A stretch of DNA of 18,820 nucleotides from CBFGTV01 sp965652145 (GTDB lineage: Bacteria; Bacillota; Clostridia; Peptostreptococcales; Natronincolaceae). This document shows, in pieces, positions 14,739 to 18,820 of this stretch (positions within the stretch are counted from its first letter, which is position 1; every line of letters begins with the position of its first letter). Under the pieces are notes generated by a model. The model made no database searches. It saw only the letters and a list, made by a program, of their open reading frames with translations, and had not been told where the DNA came from. The stretch is taken from NCBI GenBank assembly GCA_965652145.1, contig CBFGTV010000067.1, forward strand, positions 1 through 18,820, read 5' to 3'. The position numbers and the translations under genes were made by a program.

Positions 14739-14763
14739 TATATTTTTATTCAGGGGGTTTTTT
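14732..14763 (+). terminator. Terminator of the yhaO-yhaN-GIY-YIG operon
   Basis: CCCCTGA (14732-14738) pairs with TCAGGGG (14750-14756) around an 11-nt AT-rich loop. Six T follow (14758-14763). The GIY-YIG gene's TGA stop is the end of the left arm. Confidence 0.85.
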
Positions 14764-14824
14764 AATGACAGAAGACTAACAACCAATTGAAAACCGCCAT
14801 AATAATTCCTTAATAATATTTTGA

Positions 14825-14853
14825 TTGCAGGGAAAAGTAAAGTGTGTTAAAAT
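14825..14853 (+). promoter_or_regulatory. typA promoter
   Basis: TTGCAG (14825-14830), a 17-bp spacer and TAAAAT (14848-14853), with TGT directly before the -10 box, give a good sigma-A promoter. The predicted start is near 14860, leaving a leader of about 70 nt before typA. Confidence 0.65.
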
Positions 14854-14930
14854 TTTTCGTATGGCAAAAAAAGAGAAGGATCTGACAGCTGGATGATTAC
14901 AATGTTTAAATAAATTAAGGAAGAAGAGGA

Positions 14931-16748
14931 ATGAAGATGCAAAGAAGTGATATAAGAAATGTCGCAATTATTGCCCACGTAGACCATGGAAAGACTACAC
15001 TGGTGGATCAAATGCTGAAGCAAAGCGGAACCTTTCGATCCAATGAAGTGGTAGAGGAACGGGTAATGGATTCCAATTCCCTGGAAAGGGAAAGGGGGAT
15101 TACCATTTTGTCGAAAAATACCTCTGTGAGCTATAATGGCGTAAAAATTAATATTGTCGATACCCCAGGTCATGCAGACTTTGGGGGAGAGGTGGAGCGA
15201 ATCATGGGAATGGTGGACGGTGTACTACTGTTGGTGGATGCCAAGGAAGGCCCTATGCCCCAAACCAGATTTGTACTTCAAAAAGCCCTGAAGGAGGGCT
15301 TAAAACCTATTGTGGTGGTAAATAAAATTGACCGGCCTGATGAAAGAATTGTTGAGGTATTAGATGAGGTACTGGACCTGTTTATTTCCCTGGATGCCGA
15401 TGATGATCAGTTGGAGTTTCCTGTGGTCTACGCCTCTGCCAAGAATGGTGTGGCGGCCCTTACCCTGGAGGAAGAGCGGGTAGATTTAAAACCACTTTTT
15501 GAATCAATTCTTAAAAATATTCCCTGCCCCCAGGGAGAGCCTGAGGAAGGCTTACAGCTTTTAATTTCTAATATTGATTACGATAAATATATTGGACGAA
15601 TCGGCATTGGTAAAGTAACCCGAGGGAGCTTGAAAAAGGGCTTAAGTGCTGTATTGGCAAAATCCAATGATCAACAGGTTAATGTGAAGGTAAGTAATCT
15701 GTATCATTTTCAAGGTCTCAACCGAGTTGAAATTGAACAGGCATCGGTGGGGGAAATTGTTGCAGTTTCAGGAATAGCTGATATTAATATTGGTGATACC
15801 CTGTGTGATATAGATCGAGTAGATCCCATTCCCTTTATCAAAATTGACGACCCCACCATCTCTATGAATTTCTTGGTAAACGACTCTCCCTTTGCTGGCA
15901 AAGAGGGCAGCTATGTAACAAGCCGCCATCTAAAGGATCGGCTGGAACGGGAGATGCTGTCCAATGTCGCCATGAAGATGGAGGAAGTTTCTGCTGATTG
16001 CTTTAAGGTTTTAGGAAGGGGAGAGCTGCACCTTTCAATCCTAATTGAAACCATGCGCCGTGAGGGCTATGAATTTGCCGTTTCTCGGCCCGAGGTTATT
16101 ATGAAAAAAACCGAGTCTGGAACCCTAGAGCCCATGGAGCACCTTTTTGTGGAAGTTCCAGAGGAAAGTGTCAGTGCAGTGATTGAAAAGCTTGGTCAGC
16201 GAAAGGGCGAAATGCTTGATATGGTTCCAACGGGGAATGGTACTATTAAATTGGAATTTAGAATTCCTGCCAGGGGACTGATTGGGTACCGGTCAGAATT
16301 TTTAACCGATACCAAGGGCTATGGAACCTTTCATCATCTATTTGATGGATATGATGCGTATCGTGGTGACATACGAGTCAGAACCCGAGGGTCCCTGGTG
16401 GCCTTTGAGACAGGTGCTGCTGTCGCCTATGGTATCTACCATGCCCAGGAAAGGGGAATTATGTTCATTGAACCAGGGATAGATGTTTATGAAGGTATGG
16501 TGGTGGGAGAAAGCTCCCGGCTAGAGGATATTGCAGTAAATGTGTGTAAGAAAAAGCAATTAACCAATATTCGATCTGCCGGGGCCGACGATGCCCTTCG
16601 ATTAACACCGCCAACGGTATTTTCGCTGGAGCAGTCACTGGAGTTCATTGCAGACGATGAATTGGTAGAAATAACTCCGAAAAGTATTCGAATCCGAAAG
16701 AAGATTTTAGATAAGGTTATGAGAGAAAGAATGCAAAGAAGAGCATAA
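14931..16748 (+). CDS. typA: Ribosome-associated GTPase TypA/BipA
   Basis: This full-length 605-residue translational GTPase of the TypA/BipA family binds the ribosome in a way related to EF-G and assists ribosome assembly and stress or cold growth. G-domain motifs are all present: G1 AHVDHGKTT (about 15-23), G2 RGITI, G3 DTPGH, G4 NKID and G5 SAK. A beta-barrel domain II, EF-G-like domains III and V (including EFRIPARGLIGYRSEFLTDT) and the BipA-specific C-terminal domain follow, ending in a basic tail (RIRKKILDKVMRERMQRRA). The start is ATG 14931; ATG 14937, two codons on, also has purine-rich sequence before it and would begin MQRSDIRN, so the first residues are uncertain. The gene has its own promoter and terminator and appears monocistronic. 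Confidence 0.97.
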   Translation: MKMQRSDIRNVAIIAHVDHGKTTLVDQMLKQSGTFRSNEVVEERVMDSNSLERERGITILSKNTSVSYNGVKINIVDTPGHADFGGEVERIMGMVDGVLLLVDAKEGPMPQTRFVLQKALKEGLKPIVVVNKIDRPDERIVEVLDEVLDLFISLDADDDQLEFPVVYASAKNGVAALTLEEERVDLKPLFESILKNIPCPQGEPEEGLQLLISNIDYDKYIGRIGIGKVTRGSLKKGLSAVLAKSNDQQVNVKVSNLYHFQGLNRVEIEQASVGEIVAVSGIADINIGDTLCDIDRVDPIPFIKIDDPTISMNFLVNDSPFAGKEGSYVTSRHLKDRLEREMLSNVAMKMEEVSADCFKVLGRGELHLSILIETMRREGYEFAVSRPEVIMKKTESGTLEPMEHLFVEVPEESVSAVIEKLGQRKGEMLDMVPTGNGTIKLEFRIPARGLIGYRSEFLTDTKGYGTFHHLFDGYDAYRGDIRVRTRGSLVAFETGAAVAYGIYHAQERGIMFIEPGIDVYEGMVVGESSRLEDIAVNVCKKKQLTNIRSAGADDALRLTPPTVFSLEQSLEFIADDELVEITPKSIRIRKKILDKVMRERMQRRA

Positions 16749-16765
16749 AAATGGATATCAGAATC

Positions 16766-16803
16766 CCCCCGGGGCGGCAAGTATAGGCCCTGGGGGCTTT
16801 TTT
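16766..16803 (+). terminator. typA terminator
   Basis: CCCCCGGGGC (16766-16775) pairs with GCCCTGGGGG (16787-16796) over 10 bp including one G-U pair. The loop is 11 nt and six T follow (16798-16803). It lies 17 nt after the typA stop. Confidence 0.9.
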
Positions 16804-16825
16804 ATGTAAAATTATTCCTATTCCA

Positions 16826-16854
16826 TTGTACAATGCCTCGGGTTAAGATAAAAT
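16826..16854 (+). promoter_or_regulatory. Promoter of the 54-residue membrane protein gene
   Basis: TTGTAC (16826-16831), a 17-bp spacer and TAAAAT (16849-16854) form a sigma-A-like promoter just after the typA terminator. It would give a leader of about 110 nt before the small gene. A second TATAAT at 16911-16916 lacks a -35 box. Confidence 0.55.
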
Positions 16855-16972
16855 AAAAGCATGGCAAAATCTATGTAAATAGGAAGGGGAAATTTTTTAA
16901 TAAATGGCTATATAATGGGAAAACCAAATTATAAGGAAAATTAAACATATCTATTAAAGGAGTGAGTAGGAA

Positions 16973-17137
16973 ATGTATATGGCAGGATTTTTTCAATTAT
17001 TAAATCTGTTGGTCTTGGTTCTGATTATTTATGTAATCTATGTTATAGCCTTTAAGGTACCTAAAATTATCGAATCCATGGATGAAAGGCTGGGTCGGTT
17101 AGAAAAGCTGATCAGTGAACAAAATAAAAAAAATTAG
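16973..17137 (+). CDS. Small single-span membrane protein, 54 residues
   Basis: A strong ribosome binding site (AAAGGAGTGAG) precedes ATG 16973; the frame ends at TAG 17135-17137. The protein has one hydrophobic segment (about residues 5-27, LLNLLVLVLIIYVIYVIAF) followed by a short amphipathic, charged tail (MDERLGRLEKLISEQNKKN) that looks like a coiled coil. It thus resembles small membrane proteins with a cytoplasmic helix. I recognise no named family. Promoter, binding site and a coherent protein profile make it a believable gene. It lies upstream of mutS2, but mutS2 has its own promoter candidate, and no functional link is evident. Confidence 0.75.
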   Translation: MYMAGFFQLLNLLVLVLIIYVIYVIAFKVPKIIESMDERLGRLEKLISEQNKKN

Positions 17138-17164
17138 ACCCGTAGATCTGAAAAGGGTATGATG

Positions 17165-17194
17165 TTGGACGAAGGAAGGCTGATATGGTACAAT
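17165..17194 (+). promoter_or_regulatory. mutS2 promoter candidate
   Basis: TTGGAC (17165-17170), an 18-bp spacer and TACAAT (17189-17194) preceded by TGG form a good promoter. The predicted start is near 17201, about 55 nt before the mutS2 ATG. No strong terminator separates it from the small gene upstream, so read-through is also possible. Confidence 0.6.
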
Positions 17195-17254
17195 TGTTAG
17201 GTAACAAAATCTTCCTTTTACAGATCAATCCTTTCTACAACAAGAGGTGATAAA

Positions 17255-18820
17255 ATGAACGAACGAAGTTTAAGGGTTTTAGAATATAAAAAAATAACAG
17301 AAGATTTAAAGGAACGCTGCAGTTCAGATCTGGGTAGAGCCCTGGCGGAAGAATTGAAGCCCATTAGTCAATTAGAGAAAATCCTTCCGCTGTTAAAGGA
17401 AACCAGTGAAGCCCAGGCAATTTTAATTCAAATAGGTAATGTTCCCCTGGGAGGAATCCATGATTTGCTGGCCTTTGTCAGAAGAACTGAAATTGGCGCC
17501 TATCTCGATCCCGGTCAGCTTTTAACCCTGAAGGAAACCCTGACGGCAGCCAGGCGATTAAAGTCTGCCCTGAAATTCGACGAGGTGAAGTTTCCCATTA
17601 TTCAAGGTCTTGCCCAGGGTTTATATTCCCTACGGGAATTAGAGGATAGAATCAGCGACTGTATCATTAGTGAAACTGAAATAGCCGATAATGCCAGCCC
17701 AGAGCTAAGACACATCAGAAGGCAAATCCAGCTGAAAAATGAGGGGATTCGCAGTAAGCTAAACAGCATTATATCTTCTACCAATAATCAAAAATATTTA
17801 CAGGATCCCATCATTACCATGCGACAGGACCGTTATGTAGTACCTGTCAAGCAGGAGCACCGGGGAAATATTCCAGGCTTAATCCATGACCAATCCTCCA
17901 GCGGAGCGACCCTCTTTATTGAGCCCATGGCAGTAGTAGAGCTGAATAATCAGCTTAGAGAGCTAAAATTAAAGGAACGGGCAGAAATAGAGCGAATTTT
18001 GATGGAAATCGCCGGAATGATCGCCCAAAGGGCCGCTGAAATCAGAGGAAACCAGGCAATTTTAAAGCAATTGGACTTTATCTTTGCCAAGGGTAAGCTT
18101 TCCCTGGCTATGCGGGCAGTAGAACCAACTTTAAATAATCAGGGTAAAATTCATATTAAAAACGGACGACACCCCCTGTTAAAGGCCCAGGAGGTGGTGC
18201 CGATTACCATCTGGCTTGGCGAAAAGTTCCGTACCCTGATGATAACTGGCCCTAATACTGGCGGTAAAACCGTAACCTTAAAAACCGTAGGATTATTTTC
18301 CTTAATGGCCCAGAGCGGTCTCCATGTGCCGGCAGACTATGGCACTGTTTTAGCCGTATTTGATCATATTTTCGCCGATATTGGCGACGAGCAGAGCATT
18401 GAGCAGAGCCTCAGTACCTTTTCATCCCATATGACCAATATTGTTAAAATACTACAGGAGGTTACCCAAAACTCACTGGTGCTTTTTGATGAATTGGGAG
18501 CGGGAACAGACCCCACCGAAGGAGCGGCTTTAGCCATGGCCATTATCAATTATTTGCGTGGGCTGGGGGCCACCGTTTTGGCCACCACCCACTACAGTGA
18601 ACTGAAGCAGTTTGCCCTCACTCACGAGGATATCGAAAATGCTTCGGTGGAATTTGATGTGGCCACCCTTCGGCCTACCTATCGCTTGTTAATTGGTGTA
18701 CCTGGTAAATCCAACGCCTTTGAAATATCTCGAAAGCTGGGACTGACAGAAAATATCATTGAAGCTGCCAAAGGATTTTTATCTACTGAAAACATCCATT
18801 TTGAAGACCTGCTTCAAAAT
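17255..18820 (+). CDS. mutS2: MutS2 ATPase/nuclease, 3' end outside window
   Basis: The frame is open from ATG 17255 (AAGAGGTGA upstream) to the window edge, giving 522 codons of a protein that normally has about 780-790. MutS2 is a MutS-family ATPase that lacks the mismatch-recognition domain. It suppresses recombination and, in Bacillus, helps resolve collided ribosomes. The N-terminal part (1-300) is the helical core and clamp region, including QDRYVVPVKQEHRG and HDQSSSGATLFIEP. Walker A is GPNTGGKT (332-339). Walker B is LVLFDELGAGTDP with D412-E413, and a switch histidine lies in ATTHYSELK. The expected C-terminal KOW-like and Smr nuclease domains would lie beyond the window. No frameshift is seen. 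Confidence 0.96.
   Translation, partial: MNERSLRVLEYKKITEDLKERCSSDLGRALAEELKPISQLEKILPLLKETSEAQAILIQIGNVPLGGIHDLLAFVRRTEIGAYLDPGQLLTLKETLTAARRLKSALKFDEVKFPIIQGLAQGLYSLRELEDRISDCIISETEIADNASPELRHIRRQIQLKNEGIRSKLNSIISSTNNQKYLQDPIITMRQDRYVVPVKQEHRGNIPGLIHDQSSSGATLFIEPMAVVELNNQLRELKLKERAEIERILMEIAGMIAQRAAEIRGNQAILKQLDFIFAKGKLSLAMRAVEPTLNNQGKIHIKNGRHPLLKAQEVVPITIWLGEKFRTLMITGPNTGGKTVTLKTVGLFSLMAQSGLHVPADYGTVLAVFDHIFADIGDEQSIEQSLSTFSSHMTNIVKILQEVTQNSLVLFDELGAGTDPTEGAALAMAIINYLRGLGATVLATTHYSELKQFALTHEDIENASVEFDVATLRPTYRLLIGVPGKSNAFEISRKLGLTENIIEAAKGFLSTENIHFEDLLQN

Overview
The window reads as a chromosomal segment of an anaerobic, low-to-moderate GC Gram-positive bacterium, most likely class Clostridia. 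Supporting signs are strong GGAGG-type ribosome binding sites, frequent TTG and GTG starts, sigma-A-like promoters with extended -10 boxes, the YhaO/YhaN and MutS2 gene set, and a CRISPR repeat ending in ATTGAAAC as in clostridial type I-B/III arrays. The species cannot be fixed from the sequence alone.

Layout, left to right. (1) Positions 1-804 hold the 3' part of a SEC-C zinc-motif protein, followed by a very strong hairpin terminator (899-961). (2) Positions 962-3293 hold a CRISPR leader with a near-consensus promoter and a 34-repeat, 33-spacer array. It is read rightwards and its last repeats are degenerate or truncated; no cas gene lies in the window. (3) Positions 3290-5712 carry three leftward genes: a membrane-anchored protein of unknown function whose stop codon lies inside the last CRISPR repeat fragment, a small four-helix voltage-sensor-like membrane protein, and a soluble chemoreceptor with a sugar-diacid-recognition domain. 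(4) Positions 5713-6434 are AT-rich and non-coding, carrying the control region of the next block. (5) Positions 6435-10241 are a lactate module: LctP permease, a FadR-type GntR regulator with its own promoter, and the nickel-pincer lactate racemase LarA with all catalytic residues intact. (6) Positions 10242-10503 contain the larA terminator and a hairpin-rich stretch that may be a structured RNA leader. (7) Positions 10504-14738 hold a DNA-repair pair (YhaO-type nuclease, YhaN-type coiled-coil ATPase) and a small GIY-YIG nuclease-family gene, closed by a terminator. (8) Positions 14931-18820 hold typA/bipA with its own promoter and terminator, a 54-residue single-span membrane protein, and the first 522 codons of mutS2, cut by the window edge.

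The lactate genes plausibly work together: LctP imports lactate, LarA interconverts the enantiomers, and the FCD-domain regulator probably responds to lactate or a related acid. The LarBCE cofactor-synthesis genes and any lactate dehydrogenase are not in view. YhaO and YhaN overlap and should act as an SbcCD-like complex. MutS2 and the GIY-YIG protein add a nucleic-acid maintenance theme, while TypA is a ribosome-associated GTPase. The parts with least precedent are the possible RNA leader at 10281-10500, the pore-less voltage-sensor-like protein, and the boundary where the array's last repeat fragment supplies a neighbour's stop codon.
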